The notes: generated from the letters alone by a model not told the origin. A stretch of 38,466 nt of DNA from an uncultured Clostridia bacterium (GCA_947165825.1 CAMVBX010000006.1:1-38466); one strand, 5' to 3'; numbered from the stretch's first letter, positions 7,038 through 14,748 are shown. Program-made: numbers and translations.

Positions 7038-8036
7038 TTGAACAGCGCCGTATCCCCTGCCCTGAGGAAGCACTATTCCCGCATCGCTCTGGCCTGCTTC
7101 GTTTTCCTGGCGGCGGCGGTGGCCGCTCAGTATATCGCGGCTGTTGTGCTGGGGCTTCTGGCTCCGGAGCTGCTGCGCCGGGGGTGGTTCCTCACCGCCC
7201 TCAGCTTCGTCTGCATGTATCTGGTGGGCTTCCCCCTTTTCCTGCTGATCCTGCCCAAGGCGCCGGTCCAACTGCCGGAGAAGGCGGCTTTGGGGGGGCT
7301 GGGCGAGCTGATGATCTGTCTGCTCATGTGCCTGGGGATCCTCTATCCCTGCAATCTGCTGGGGCAGGGGGTGACACAGCTCCTGGGCCGGGTCCTGGGA
7401 GGGACCGGATCCAATCCCCTGGAGCAGATGCTGGATCAGCTGGACCTCTGGTCCGTCGCTCTGTTTGCGGTGCTTCTGGCCCCCATCATGGAGGAACTGA
7501 TCTTCCGGAAGCTTCTGCTGGACCGGATGCGCACCATAGACCGGCCCACGGCGGTGCTGTTTTCTGCCATGGCCTTCGGTCTTTTCCATGGAAACCTGAG
7601 CCAGTTTTTCTATGCCTTCGGCGCAGGGATCCTCTTCGGCAGCATCTACGTCCGCACCGGAAGACTTCGGTATACCATCGTTCTCCATATCCTGGTGAAT
7701 ACCATCGGCTCTTTGGTGCCCATGCTGCTCATGGGGGACGGAGAATCCCTCAGCCTGCAGGAGCTCCTGGCCGAAGGGGAGGAGGCACTGCCCGCGGTGG
7801 TGGAGAATCTGCCCTCCATGCTGGGCATGGGCCTGTTCGGCATGCTGATCTTCTGCTGCACCGTTGCCGGGCTCATTCTGCTGGTGCGCCGCTTTCCCCG
7901 GATCCGTGCGCGTTCGCCGGAGGATCGGCTGCCGGAGACATGGACCGCCTTCCGCACGGTTTTTCTCACCGGCGGCTTTGCCGCTTTCCTTCTGGCCTCC
8001 GTGCTGCAGATGGTGCTGAGCCTGCTGGTGACCTGA
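7038..8036 (+). CDS. CPBP-family intramembrane metalloprotease (Abi/CAAX-protease-like)
   Basis: The 332-residue protein has about eight membrane helices. It holds the CPBP (PF02517-type) motifs in order: PIMEELIFRKLLL (Glu152-Glu153), GLFHGN (His184) and VLHILVN (His217), the set that forms the active site in Rce1-like proteases. The substrate is unknown; bacterial members process or modify membrane proteins or bacteriocins, and some only act as immunity factors. The start is TTG at 7038, seven bases after the strong AGAGGAGGA; no ATG is near. It follows the terminator of the Ig-like gene and precedes the SRP RNA promoter, so it is probably monocistronic. Confidence 0.9.
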   Translation: MNSAVSPALRKHYSRIALACFVFLAAAVAAQYIAAVVLGLLAPELLRRGWFLTALSFVCMYLVGFPLFLLILPKAPVQLPEKAALGGLGELMICLLMCLGILYPCNLLGQGVTQLLGRVLGGTGSNPLEQMLDQLDLWSVALFAVLLAPIMEELIFRKLLLDRMRTIDRPTAVLFSAMAFGLFHGNLSQFFYAFGAGILFGSIYVRTGRLRYTIVLHILVNTIGSLVPMLLMGDGESLSLQELLAEGEEALPAVVENLPSMLGMGLFGMLIFCCTVAGLILLVRRFPRIRARSPEDRLPETWTAFRTVFLTGGFAAFLLASVLQMVLSLLVT

Positions 8037-8067
8037 ATGAAGGATGCCGGATCGGGAGAAAATAGGG

Positions 8068-8096
8068 TTGATTCCGGCGCGGAAGTATTGTAGAAT
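8068..8096 (+). promoter_or_regulatory. Promoter of the SRP RNA gene
   Basis: TTGATT (8068-8073) and TAGAAT (8091-8096) are exactly 17 bases apart and place transcription start near 8103, upstream of the predicted RNA 5' end. Confidence 0.75.
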
Positions 8097-8135
8097 ATCA
8101 GCATATCGGCAAAGCCCCGCCCGACACGGGGCAGA

Positions 8136-8402
8136 GCCGCACTAGTCGGGGAGATAGCGGTGCCCTGTACCTGCAAACCGCTACAGCAGGGATGAATTCC
8201 CGCCCCCGGCCCTTTGGTGTGTTGTCTGCTCCCTGTAAGCAGTAATGACGGACCGGTCTTGCGCAACGCGGCCCCGTGAACCATGTCAGGCGGGAGACCG
8301 AGCAGCATTAAGCGGTGCGCCACGTGTGCCGCAAGGCAGCCGGTCCCGAGCCGGCTGCAGGGATACCGAACGGATCAGAGCGGTCAAAGGCGGGTGTGCG
8401 GT
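8136..8402 (+). ncRNA. ffs: Signal recognition particle RNA (large, Bacillus/Clostridium type)
   Basis: About 267 bases match the large bacterial SRP RNA that pairs with Ffh to target nascent membrane proteins. Recognisable parts are the Alu region (GGGGAGATAGCGGTGCCCTG and CCTGCAAACCGCT), TTGCGCAACGCGG, and the SRP54-binding helix 8 at about 8278-8311. In helix 8 the usual UCC-GGAA-GGA tip is replaced by CGG-GAGA-CCG (8291-8300): pairing is kept and the loop is still a GNRA tetraloop. The ends pair as GCCGCAC (8136-8142) with GTGCGGT (8396-8402). The stem continues into the precursor (GGGCAGA 8129-8135 with TCTGCCC 8403-8409), so the primary transcript probably runs from about 8103 to the T-tract 8425-8430 and is trimmed. 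Its place just before dnaX is as in Bacillus. Confidence 0.93.
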
Positions 8403-8405
8403 TCT

Positions 8406-8430
8406 GCCCTTTGCCGGGGCGGGCTTTTTT
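8406..8430 (+). terminator. 3' end of SRP RNA precursor / terminator
   Basis: GCCC (8406-8409) can pair with GGGC (8421-8424) around a GC-rich loop, and six T residues follow at 8425-8430. The T-tract is clear, but the local hairpin is weak on its own; the long terminal stem of the RNA may help. Some readthrough into dnaX is likely. Confidence 0.6.
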
Positions 8431-8449
8431 ATCGTTGAGGAGAATGAGC

Positions 8450-9982
8450 ATGTATCAGGCGCTGTACCGCAAATGGCGGCCCAAGACCTTTGATGAGGTG
8501 GTAGGGCAGGAGCATATCACCGAGATCCTGAAGAAGCAGGTGCTGACGGACCGGCCCAGTCATGCCTATCTGTTTACCGGCACCCGGGGCACGGGAAAGA
8601 CCACCTGCGCCAAGCTCCTGGCCAAGGCGGTGAATTGCCTGAACCCCGTGGGGGGCAACCCCTGCAACCGGTGCGAGATCTGCCGGGGGATCGACAGCGG
8701 GGCAATTCTGGACGTAACGGAGATGGACGCCGCTTCGAACAACGGCGTGGACGATGTCCGGGCCATCCGGGACGAGGCGGTTTACGCTCCCGTGGCCGCC
8801 AGGCGGCGGGTGTACATCATCGACGAAGTCCATATGCTTTCCAAGCCCGCCTTCAACGCCCTCCTGAAGACCATCGAGGAACCACCGGAGCACCTGATCT
8901 TTATCCTGGCCACCACGGAGCTGTACAAGGTCCCGGCGACCATCCTCTCCCGCTGCCAGCGGTATTCCTTCCATCGGGTACCGCCGGATCTGATCCGTTC
9001 CCGGCTGATGCAGGTGGCGGAGGCGGAGGGGCTGGAGCTGGATGGAGAAGCCGCCGGTCTCCTGAGCCGCCTGGCGGACGGAGCCCTGCGGGACGCCCTG
9101 AGTCTTCTGGACCAGTGCTCCGGGGCAAAGATCGACCGGGAGCGGGTGCTTTCCGCCATCGGTCTGGCGGAGAATGAGGAAATCTGCCGTCTGCTGGAGT
9201 CCCTCCAGCGGGGGGACAGCGATACTGCCCTGGATATCCTGGACCGGCTGTATCAGTCGGGAAAGGACGTGGCCTCCGTGCTGGAGCAGCTGGCCGCCCT
9301 GCATCGGGATCTGCTCCTGCGTTTCGTGGCTCCGGGCTCCGGCGGCGCCCTGATGTCCGGCGGCTATTCGGAAGGGGTATTGGAGCGGCTTGCCCGGAAT
9401 ACGGATACGGGAAGCCTTCTGGCTGCGCTGGACGTGCTGGAGGAGGCGGATGCCGCTCTGGACCGGAGCAGCGACCGAAGGCTTTGCGCGGAGCTCTGCC
9501 TGGTGCGCCTGTGCGGCCTGAAGCCCGCGGCCTTCGTTCCCGCGCCCCAGATCCCGGCGCAGACGCGCAGCGCGGAAGAGCCGCCTGCTCCGGAGACCGC
9601 AGCGGCGCCGGCGGAAAGCGCGCCGGAACCGGTCCCGGAGGAACCGCAGGAGGTCCGGGAAAACCCCGCCCCGCCTGCGCTTGACTGGCAAACGCTCCTG
9701 GAAAAGCTGGGAGAGAGCCTGTTCATCGGGGATCACATGATGCTGTCGGATCCGTCCAACGTCACTGCGGCGCAGATGGGGGACGTTTTCGTCCTCACCG
9801 CCCGGAACGATGCGGCTCTGCAGATGGTGGAACGGAATCTGGATCGGATCCGGACCGAGGCGGAAAAGCTGGCAGGTCATCCTGTGCCCGTGAAGGCAGC
9901 GGGAGCGGATGGCGTCGGCGGGGATCGCTTTGCAGATATGTCGAATCTGTTCACGCAATTTGGGTTCAAGGAGGAAGAATAA
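8450..9982 (+). CDS. dnaX: DNA polymerase III subunit gamma/tau
   Basis: The 510-residue clamp-loader ATPase starts MYQALYRKWRPKTFDEVVGQ, the standard N-terminus. It has the Walker A GTRGTGKTTCAK (Lys50), a zinc module with the last three cysteines in NPCNRCEIC, Walker B IIDEVHML, and the sensor-1 segment TTELYKVPATILSRCQRY. After the AAA+ and collar domains there is a Pro/Ala/Glu-rich linker (about 365-410) and a short tau-type C-terminal domain. It loads the beta clamp at the replication fork. ATG 8450 is favoured over ATG 8444 because the GAGGAG site is too close to the latter. The stop abuts the next gene, ybaB. I saw no slippery A-rich frameshift signal. Confidence 0.97.
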   Translation: MYQALYRKWRPKTFDEVVGQEHITEILKKQVLTDRPSHAYLFTGTRGTGKTTCAKLLAKAVNCLNPVGGNPCNRCEICRGIDSGAILDVTEMDAASNNGVDDVRAIRDEAVYAPVAARRRVYIIDEVHMLSKPAFNALLKTIEEPPEHLIFILATTELYKVPATILSRCQRYSFHRVPPDLIRSRLMQVAEAEGLELDGEAAGLLSRLADGALRDALSLLDQCSGAKIDRERVLSAIGLAENEEICRLLESLQRGDSDTALDILDRLYQSGKDVASVLEQLAALHRDLLLRFVAPGSGGALMSGGYSEGVLERLARNTDTGSLLAALDVLEEADAALDRSSDRRLCAELCLVRLCGLKPAAFVPAPQIPAQTRSAEEPPAPETAAAPAESAPEPVPEEPQEVRENPAPPALDWQTLLEKLGESLFIGDHMMLSDPSNVTAAQMGDVFVLTARNDAALQMVERNLDRIRTEAEKLAGHPVPVKAAGADGVGGDRFADMSNLFTQFGFKEEE

Positions 9983-10351
9983 ATGGCTAAAGGCGCTTTT
10001 CGCGGCGGTTCCTATGGGGGCGGCGGCGGGTTTTCCGGCGGAATGAATATGAACATGGTCCGTCAGGCCCAGAAGATGCAGCAGGATATGCTGAAGATGC
10101 AGGAGGAGCTGGAGAAGCAGACCTATGAAGCCACCGCCGGAGGCGGCGTGGTGAAGGCGGAGGTCAGCGGGAAAAATGAGCTCCTGAGCCTGGTCATCGA
10201 TCCCGAGGCAGTGGATCCCGAAGACGTGGAAATGCTGCAGGATATGATCGTAGCCGCGGTAAACGAGGCGCTGCGGAAGGCAGACGCCGCCAAGGCTGAG
10301 AACATGAACAAGCTCACCGGAGGGCTCGGGGGACTGAACCTGGGCCTGTAA
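9983..10351 (+). CDS. YbaB/EbfC-family nucleoid-associated protein
   Basis: The 122-residue protein has the YbaB core ([20 protein letters not shown] through NMNKLTGGL), a small dimeric DNA-binding protein that sits on the nucleoid. It has an extra N-terminal glycine-rich stretch (residues about 6-20, [11 protein letters not shown]) compared with the roughly 105-residue family norm. The ATG directly follows the dnaX TAA, and AAGGAGG within the dnaX end is its ribosome binding site. In many bacteria recR is the next gene; here it is not, and a terminator follows. Confidence 0.95.
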   Translation: MAKGAFRGGSYGGGGGFSGGMNMNMVRQAQKMQQDMLKMQEELEKQTYEATAGGGVVKAEVSGKNELLSLVIDPEAVDPEDVEMLQDMIVAAVNEALRKADAAKAENMNKLTGGLGGLNLGL

Positions 10352-10366
10352 ACACGAAAACGATTG

Positions 10367-10396
10367 CCGCCCGGCGCATCTGCGCCGGGCGGTTTT
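10367..10396 (+). terminator. Rho-independent terminator
   Basis: A perfect 12-bp stem, CCGCCCGGCGCA (10367-10378) and TGCGCCGGGCGG (10381-10392), is followed by four T residues. It ends the SRP RNA-dnaX-ybaB unit. Confidence 0.9.
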
Positions 10397-10404
10397 CTGC
10401 CGGG

Positions 10405-10433
10405 TCACCTTCCTGTCGTTTTCCACGTATACT
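10405..10433 (+). promoter_or_regulatory. Possible mother-cell sigma-factor promoter of dpaAB
   Basis: TCACC (10405-10409) and CGTATACT (10426-10433) resemble the -35 and -10 boxes of sigma-K/sigma-E promoters (AC about 17 bases before CATAnnnT). No sigma-A -35 lies at 17 bases from TATACT. In Bacillus the homologous operon is sigma-K dependent, which makes this reading plausible but unproven. Confidence 0.4.
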
Positions 10434-10451
10434 GGCCTGGAGGTGAACGGC

Positions 10452-11156
10452 ATGATCCTTGCCATGATCCCCGGAGACGCCCGGCAGGACGCCCTGGGGG
10501 ATCTGCTCCGGGCCGACGGACATGAGACGCCCGCATACTGTCCCGGGCTGGAGGCGGACTGGTGGATATTTCCTCTGCCCACGGGTACCCATCCCCTGCT
10601 GGGCACCCTTCGTCCGGGCAGCCGGGTGCTGGCGGGGGGCGTCACCGGCCGGTGGCCGAATCTCCGCCTCCGGGACTACTACGCGTCGGAGACGGTGCAG
10701 GTGATGAACGCCGCCATTACGGCGGAGGGAGCCATAGGGGAGGCCATACGGGCGTCCTCCGGAACGCTTTGGGATTCCGATGCGCTGATCCTGGGCTACG
10801 GCCGCATCGGCCAGGCTCTGGCTGCCCGTCTCCGTGGACTCGGATGCCGGGTGACCGTATATGCCCGCCGGGAGGAAAGCCGTGCCATGGCCCTGTGCGC
10901 GGGCTGCCGGACCCTGGCGGATCCGGAAGAAGCCGCGGGGTTTGATTTTCTGTTCAATACCGTACCGGAGCCGGTCCTGCCCGCCGCACCGCGGGAAACG
11001 CTGTGCCTGGAGCTGGCTTCGAAGCCGGGGGGATTCCTTGACCGGCGCGGTGTGCTGCCCTGTCCCGGCCTGCCGGGGAAGACCGCGCCGCTGACGGCGG
11101 CAAGGGTGCTGAAGGCTTCCATAGACCGGATATTGAAGGAGGAATCCCCGATATGA
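10452..11156 (+). CDS. dpaA: Dipicolinate synthase subunit A
   Basis: The 234-residue protein begins MILAMIPGDARQ, matching the GGDARQ start of SpoVFA. It carries the conserved NAAITAEGAIGEAI segment and a Rossmann motif ILGYGRIGQALAARL for a nicotinamide cofactor, then NTVPEP, ELASKPGGF and CPGLPGKTAPLTA. With DpaB it converts a lysine-pathway intermediate (dihydrodipicolinate or its precursor) to dipicolinic acid in the mother cell, for export to the spore core. It is about 60 residues shorter than Bacillus SpoVFA (297), the loss lying in the N-terminal domain, but both ends align, so it is compact rather than truncated. ATG 10452 follows GGAGGTG; the in-frame GTG at 10443 overlaps that site and is rejected. 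It overlaps dpaB by four bases (ATGA). Confidence 0.93.
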   Translation: MILAMIPGDARQDALGDLLRADGHETPAYCPGLEADWWIFPLPTGTHPLLGTLRPGSRVLAGGVTGRWPNLRLRDYYASETVQVMNAAITAEGAIGEAIRASSGTLWDSDALILGYGRIGQALAARLRGLGCRVTVYARREESRAMALCAGCRTLADPEEAAGFDFLFNTVPEPVLPAAPRETLCLELASKPGGFLDRRGVLPCPGLPGKTAPLTAARVLKASIDRILKEESPI

Positions 11157-11725
11157 TCCGCCTGGGCTTTGCCATTTGCGGTTCCTTTTGCACCTTCGAT
11201 GCGGTGCTCCCGGTGATGCGGGAGCTTGCGGCTGACTATGAGATCACCCCGATCCTGTCCCCGGCGGCCGCGGAAACGGATACCCGTTTCGGCCTGGCTT
11301 CCCGTTTCCTGGAGGAAGTGCGGGAGATCTGCGGGCGGCGCCCGATCCTGCGGTTAGAGGATGCGGAGCCCATCGGCCCGAAGGGCCTGCTGGATATCCT
11401 GGCCGTGGCGCCCTGTACGGGGAATACCCTGTCCAAGATGGCCGCCGGAGCGGCGGACACCACCGTCACCTTTGCCTGCAAAGCGCATTTGCGCAACGCA
11501 AGGCCTATCGTGCTGGCGGTGAGCACCAATGACGGGCTGGCCGCCGGGGCGGCGAACCTGGGCAGCCTGCTGAACCGGAAGCATTATTACTTCGTCCCCT
11601 TCCGCCAGGACGATCCCCGGGGAAAACCCACCAGCCTGGTCGCGGACTTTTCCCTGCTGCCGCAGACGATCCAGGCGGCCCTGGCCGGACGCCAGCTTCA
11701 GCCCATGCTCCTGCCCCCCGGATAA
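11153..11725 (+). CDS. dpaB: Dipicolinate synthase subunit B
   Basis: The 190-residue flavoprotein-like subunit has GFAICGSFCTFDAVLPVM at the N-terminus, DILAVAPCTGNTLSKMA with the conserved PCTGNT, and AVSTNDGLAAGAANLGSLL followed by KHYYFVPFRQDDP, all typical of SpoVFB (about 200 residues). It works with DpaA to make dipicolinate, which gives spores their heat resistance. It starts in the ATGA overlap with dpaA and uses AAGGAGG inside the dpaA end. The pair is direct evidence that this organism makes, or descended recently from one that makes, endospores. Confidence 0.95.
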   Translation: MIRLGFAICGSFCTFDAVLPVMRELAADYEITPILSPAAAETDTRFGLASRFLEEVREICGRRPILRLEDAEPIGPKGLLDILAVAPCTGNTLSKMAAGAADTTVTFACKAHLRNARPIVLAVSTNDGLAAGAANLGSLLNRKHYYFVPFRQDDPRGKPTSLVADFSLLPQTIQAALAGRQLQPMLLPPG

Positions 11726-11730
11726 AGAAC

Positions 11731-11957
11731 AGACGCGGTCCATATCGGACCGCGTCTCAGCGTGTCGACAAAGTCTTGTCGCCCCGCTGAAGCAAGTTTT
11801 TCGAACAGGAAATACGGTAGAAATTGTTCGAAAAACTTCTGATTGAACGCGAAAGACACCCCTCCTGGGTTTCTTTCGCGCTATCTTCCTTCCCGTTTTC
11901 GTTCCATTTTCGGGTTTGTCTACAGTCTGAGACGCGGGCCATATCGGACCGCGTCTC
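11731..11957. repeat. Structured intergenic element with duplicated hairpin
   Basis: Two near-identical hairpins flank this stretch between the convergent genes dpaB and 12006. Copy one has a perfect stem AGACGCGGTCC/GGACCGCGTCT (11731-11741, 11747-11757). Copy two is GAGACGCGGGCC/GGACCGCGTCTC (11929-11940, 11946-11957), with one mismatch and a T-rich tail. Between them are a perfect 13-bp inverted repeat (11794-11806 with 11826-11838) and a third hairpin CGCGAAAGA/TCTTTCGCG (11848-11856, 11872-11880). They could terminate both convergent units. The whole 11726-12005 gap has no gene that I can support. Confidence 0.7.
11762..11775 (+). repeat. Short repeat shared with the right end of the window
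   Basis: The 14-base GTGTCGACAAAGTC occurs here and again at 38417-38430. Both copies come shortly after a hairpin that follows a gene end. Confidence 0.55.
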
Positions 11958-12005
11958 TCTCGTTTTATGCGCATTCTATGCGTTGTGCTCAGGAAAAACC
12001 GAGGA

Positions 12006-12440
12006 TCAGATCTCCCGTATGAAGCGTTCTCCCGTGCTCTTTTGCCCCAGCCTGTCTGCCCAGCCCTCGCAGTACAGGGCGCTGTAGGAGATGCGCCGCT
12101 TTTGCCGGAGCCGCTGGAAGGGGGGCAGATTGCACCAGAGCATGGAGGGCAGACCGATGCTCAGGCTCCAGAGGGGACCCAGATACAGGGACTGGACCGT
12201 ATGTCCGTATTCGTGGATCAGCAGATCATGCTCCGATTCCTCGCTCAGGGGCTCCGTCAAAAAGATGAAAATGCCCAGGGTGAAGCCGCCGGAGAAGCGC
12301 TTCCGCCGGATGCGGGTTACCACGGCTCCGTTCCAGATCCGATGCGGCTTGCGCAGATAGAACAGGAACCAGAGCAGTCCCCCCAAGTTTTGGGGAAGGC
12401 CCCAGGTGAACTGGAGCAGATACCAGAGAAAGGGCTTCAA
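12006..12440 (-). CDS. Small membrane protein with HExxH zincin motif
   Basis: The 144-residue protein has hydrophobic segments near residues 4-29 and 53-62, then LIHEYGHTVQSLYLGPL (His76, Glu77, His80) and YCEGWADRLG (Glu125). HExxH plus a downstream ExxAD is the pattern of gluzincin metalloproteases, so three zinc ligands and the catalytic glutamate can all be placed. I do not know a named family for it. It starts with TTG at 12440, overlapping the TGA of the TPM gene (TTGA), with GGAAAG just upstream. A longer frame exists upstream on this strand but is only the shadow of the TPM gene. As the last gene of a three-gene operon it may process a surface protein, which is inference. Confidence 0.75.
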   Translation of the reverse strand: MKPFLWYLLQFTWGLPQNLGGLLWFLFYLRKPHRIWNGAVVTRIRRKRFSGGFTLGIFIFLTEPLSEESEHDLLIHEYGHTVQSLYLGPLWSLSIGLPSMLWCNLPPFQRLRQKRRISYSALYCEGWADRLGQKSTGERFIREI

Positions 12441-13483
12441 AACTTTCCGCTGTGGTGGGAGCTGCCGTGGGAGCTGATGGAGGTGCCGCCATGGCTGCCG
12501 CCGCCCCCGCCGCCTCCGCCGCTCCGGGAGCCGCTGTTGGATTCGATCCTCGTGCGATGGACGCTTCGATGGAGGAACCGGTCGTCCCGGATGCTCAGGT
12601 TCAGCTGATCCCAGCCGGTGTACTGAGCGGCGGTCTGTTGCCGGTGAACCGTCTTCATCTTGCCCTTCATGATGAGGGTGGCGATGAGGGCGGGAATGAG
12701 GGCGATGACAGCGTGGACGATGGTGCGGGTGGTCGCGGCGTTGGCGCTGTTCTCCACCCGAACGTAGCATTCGTTGGTGAAGCCGTCCGCGTAGCCGGTG
12801 ATGCTGGCATAGCCGCGATTCACCGCGGTGACCAGGCCGTTTTCGTCAACGGTAGCCACGCTGGGATCCGAAGAACGCCAGACGACGCTGACCGGCTTCC
12901 CCCCCAGGGTGGAGGCGTACAGCTGGAAACTCTCCCCGGGGTCCTGGAAGGAATAATCAAAGACGTTCAGAACGAAGGGAATGTCCACCGGCTCGTCCTG
13001 GGCGGCTTTCTCCAGGAAACTGCCGCAATCCTCCAGAAAAGCCGTAAAGGCGCCGTTCCAGTCGTTGTTTTTCAGATAGGGAACCACGTCGTCCGCGATG
13101 AGTTCCTTTCCGTAGTCCGTGAAGGCCTCGTTGCCGTAACCGTGGGCAAAGATGTCATAGTCCCGGTATTCCATGCTCAGCAGGAGCATGATGCAGCTGC
13201 CCTGGTCCCCGAAGCCCAGATGGTACTGATCGAAGGCGGCTTCCGCAAAATCCTCAATATTGTACTGGCCGATGGACTGGACGGTGAGGATGCGCACGGC
13301 GATGCCGTATTTTTCCGTCAGTTCTGCGGCCTTCTGCTGGAGCGCTTCCGCCTGGGTGTCCGACAGGAGCTCCGCCGCGTCCGTCACCAGGGGGAGCGTA
13401 TCCTCCTCCGCCGCCAGAGCGGTGTAGCCGGGAAAAAGGGTGAGCAGCAGCAGCGCCGTCAGGATCAGAAGAAAACGTTTCAT
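12437..13483 (-). CDS. Secreted/membrane TPM-domain protein with BIG_2 domain
   Basis: The 348-residue protein has a signal peptide (MKRFLLILTALLLLTLFPGY) and then a TPM domain (about 28-150, LVTDAAELLSDTQAEAL, YGIAVRILTV, GFGDQGSCIMLLLSME, HGYGNEAFTD). A BIG_2 Ig-like domain follows (about 170-250, SDPSVATVDENGLVTAVN), then one membrane helix (about 260-278) and a cytoplasmic tail ending in a Gly/Ser/His-rich stretch. TPM domains in other bacteria and plants are linked to membrane protein quality control or acid phosphatase activity. The Gly/Ser-rich tail is typical of bacterial TPM proteins. ATG 13483 gives the signal peptide; the longer upstream frame lacks one. It lies 26 bases after the zinc-ribbon gene. 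Confidence 0.85.
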   Translation of the reverse strand: MKRFLLILTALLLLTLFPGYTALAAEEDTLPLVTDAAELLSDTQAEALQQKAAELTEKYGIAVRILTVQSIGQYNIEDFAEAAFDQYHLGFGDQGSCIMLLLSMEYRDYDIFAHGYGNEAFTDYGKELIADDVVPYLKNNDWNGAFTAFLEDCGSFLEKAAQDEPVDIPFVLNVFDYSFQDPGESFQLYASTLGGKPVSVVWRSSDPSVATVDENGLVTAVNRGYASITGYADGFTNECYVRVENSANAATTRTIVHAVIALIPALIATLIMKGKMKTVHRQQTAAQYTGWDQLNLSIRDDRFLHRSVHRTRIESNSGSRSGGGGGGGGSHGGTSISSHGSSHHSGKF

Positions 13484-13509
13484 CTTAATATCCCTGCCTT
13501 TCCGCCCGC

Positions 13510-14625
13510 TCAGAGCAGTCTGCCGATGATCTCGATCGCGGCGAACACCGCGGCCCAGATCCCGCCGAACCATGCCCAGAAACGGCCCTTGGATACCGGC
13601 AGGTCGCCCACCAGCTTCCCGGTCTGGCCGTTCATGGCGAAGTAGTAATCCTTATCCTGCCACTTGGTGTGCAGCATCCACACCGGAAGCAGAGCATAGG
13701 AGGCCCTGCTGGGGTAGAAGTCCGCCCGTCCTTCCCGCAGGGCTACGGAGCCGTATCCCGAGACGGTGCCGGCCAAAGCGTTCATGAAGCTCTGCTTCGC
13801 CCGGTCCGAGGCCCGGGGCGCGCTCTCCTTGGCGTCCACGTCGTATTTGTCCGCCAGGAAGCCCGGCAGATATGCGGTGGAGAAGGGCTTCAGATCCCCG
13901 TAATCATAGGGCTCGATGGACTCCATATAGTCGTCCTTCATGTTCCTGGAGGCATCCACAGGCACATGAGTAAAGGCAAGGGCGCCGGCCCGGTCGACCT
14001 CGAAATACTCCGTCTCCGTGACCCGGTAGCTGCCTTCGGTCCAGGAGCGGGAGTTGGAGGCGTTGAAGATCGCCCGACCCTCGGCCTGGCCGTCGAAGAG
14101 CCAGAAGGGAACGTACAGGCCTTTGATCTCCTCCAGGTGGGAGGCCTCGCTGAAGGCCTTGGGGAGGAGTCTCTTGCCCTGGTAGAAGCGCTTCAGCGCG
14201 GCTACGGCTTCCTCTTTGGTTTTCTGGAAAGGAATGACGAAATCCGGCTTCAGCAATCCCCCCAGCTGTCCCGGTACCACGGTGGGATTGCCGCAGTAGA
14301 TGCAGCTGGTGGCAGCGGTGGTCTCCTCACAGATGATCTCCGCCCCGCAGGAGGGGCAGTTGTAGACCTTCAGCCCGTTTGCCTCCGCCTCGGTCCAGGG
14401 CGCTCCCTCCGGCATCTGGGAGACAGCCTGGGCATACTGGGCGTCTGCCTTCTTTTTGGCGGCCTCGGCTTCGGCTTCCTTCTGGGCGTATTGCGCTTCG
14501 ATCTCCTTGGGATCGTAGACCGACTCGCAGTATTCGCATACGAGTTTTCCCGTCTGGGGATCATATTTCAGCGGACCGGTACAGGCCGGGCACTGATAAT
14601 TGGTGACCTGGGAGGACAATTCCAT
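13510..14625 (-). CDS. Zinc-ribbon membrane-associated protein
   Basis: The 371-residue protein carries two N-terminal zinc ribbons: Cys12, Cys15, Cys30, Cys33 (YQCPACTGPL, VCEYCES), and a second about 90 residues later (YNCPSCGAEI, SCIYCGN). Between them lies a charged helical stretch rich in Ala, Glu and Lys. The body (PFQKTKEEAVAALKRFYQGK, GLYVPFWLFDGQAEG, LLPVWMLHTKWQDKDYYFAMN) is a conserved uncharacterised domain, and a hydrophobic C-terminal helix (WAWFGGIWAAVFAAIEIIG) anchors it. Databases often call such proteins PriA-like or TFIIB-type zinc-ribbon proteins, but no helicase motifs are present. ATG 14625 is supported by AAGGGGG two bases upstream. It leads the operon with the TPM and HExxH proteins. 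The role is unknown. Confidence 0.82.
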   Translation of the reverse strand: MELSSQVTNYQCPACTGPLKYDPQTGKLVCEYCESVYDPKEIEAQYAQKEAEAEAAKKKADAQYAQAVSQMPEGAPWTEAEANGLKVYNCPSCGAEIICEETTAATSCIYCGNPTVVPGQLGGLLKPDFVIPFQKTKEEAVAALKRFYQGKRLLPKAFSEASHLEEIKGLYVPFWLFDGQAEGRAIFNASNSRSWTEGSYRVTETEYFEVDRAGALAFTHVPVDASRNMKDDYMESIEPYDYGDLKPFSTAYLPGFLADKYDVDAKESAPRASDRAKQSFMNALAGTVSGYGSVALREGRADFYPSRASYALLPVWMLHTKWQDKDYYFAMNGQTGKLVGDLPVSKGRFWAWFGGIWAAVFAAIEIIGRLL

Positions 14626-14748
14626 TACCCCCTTCCGGCCGGGGACCGGCCGATTCCTTAATCTGAATACTACATACATCATATCATAGCATAACTGCCG
14701 AAAAAATACCACGCCTCTTTGACCGCCGGGTGAATTTTTTCCCGCCCC

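Noticed and set aside
5877-7688. A 603-codon minus-strand open frame
   Set aside because: It is antisense to the zinc-ribbon/Ig and CPBP genes, which have promoters, ribosome binding sites and conserved motifs.
8450-9982. Programmed frameshift in dnaX giving a shorter gamma protein
   Set aside because: No A-rich slippery heptamer with a following stem was seen.
12441-12770. Upstream extension of the HExxH gene frame
   Set aside because: It overlaps the TPM gene in another frame and reads His/Arg/Pro-rich sequence; the TTG at 12440 with GGAAAG is the sensible start.
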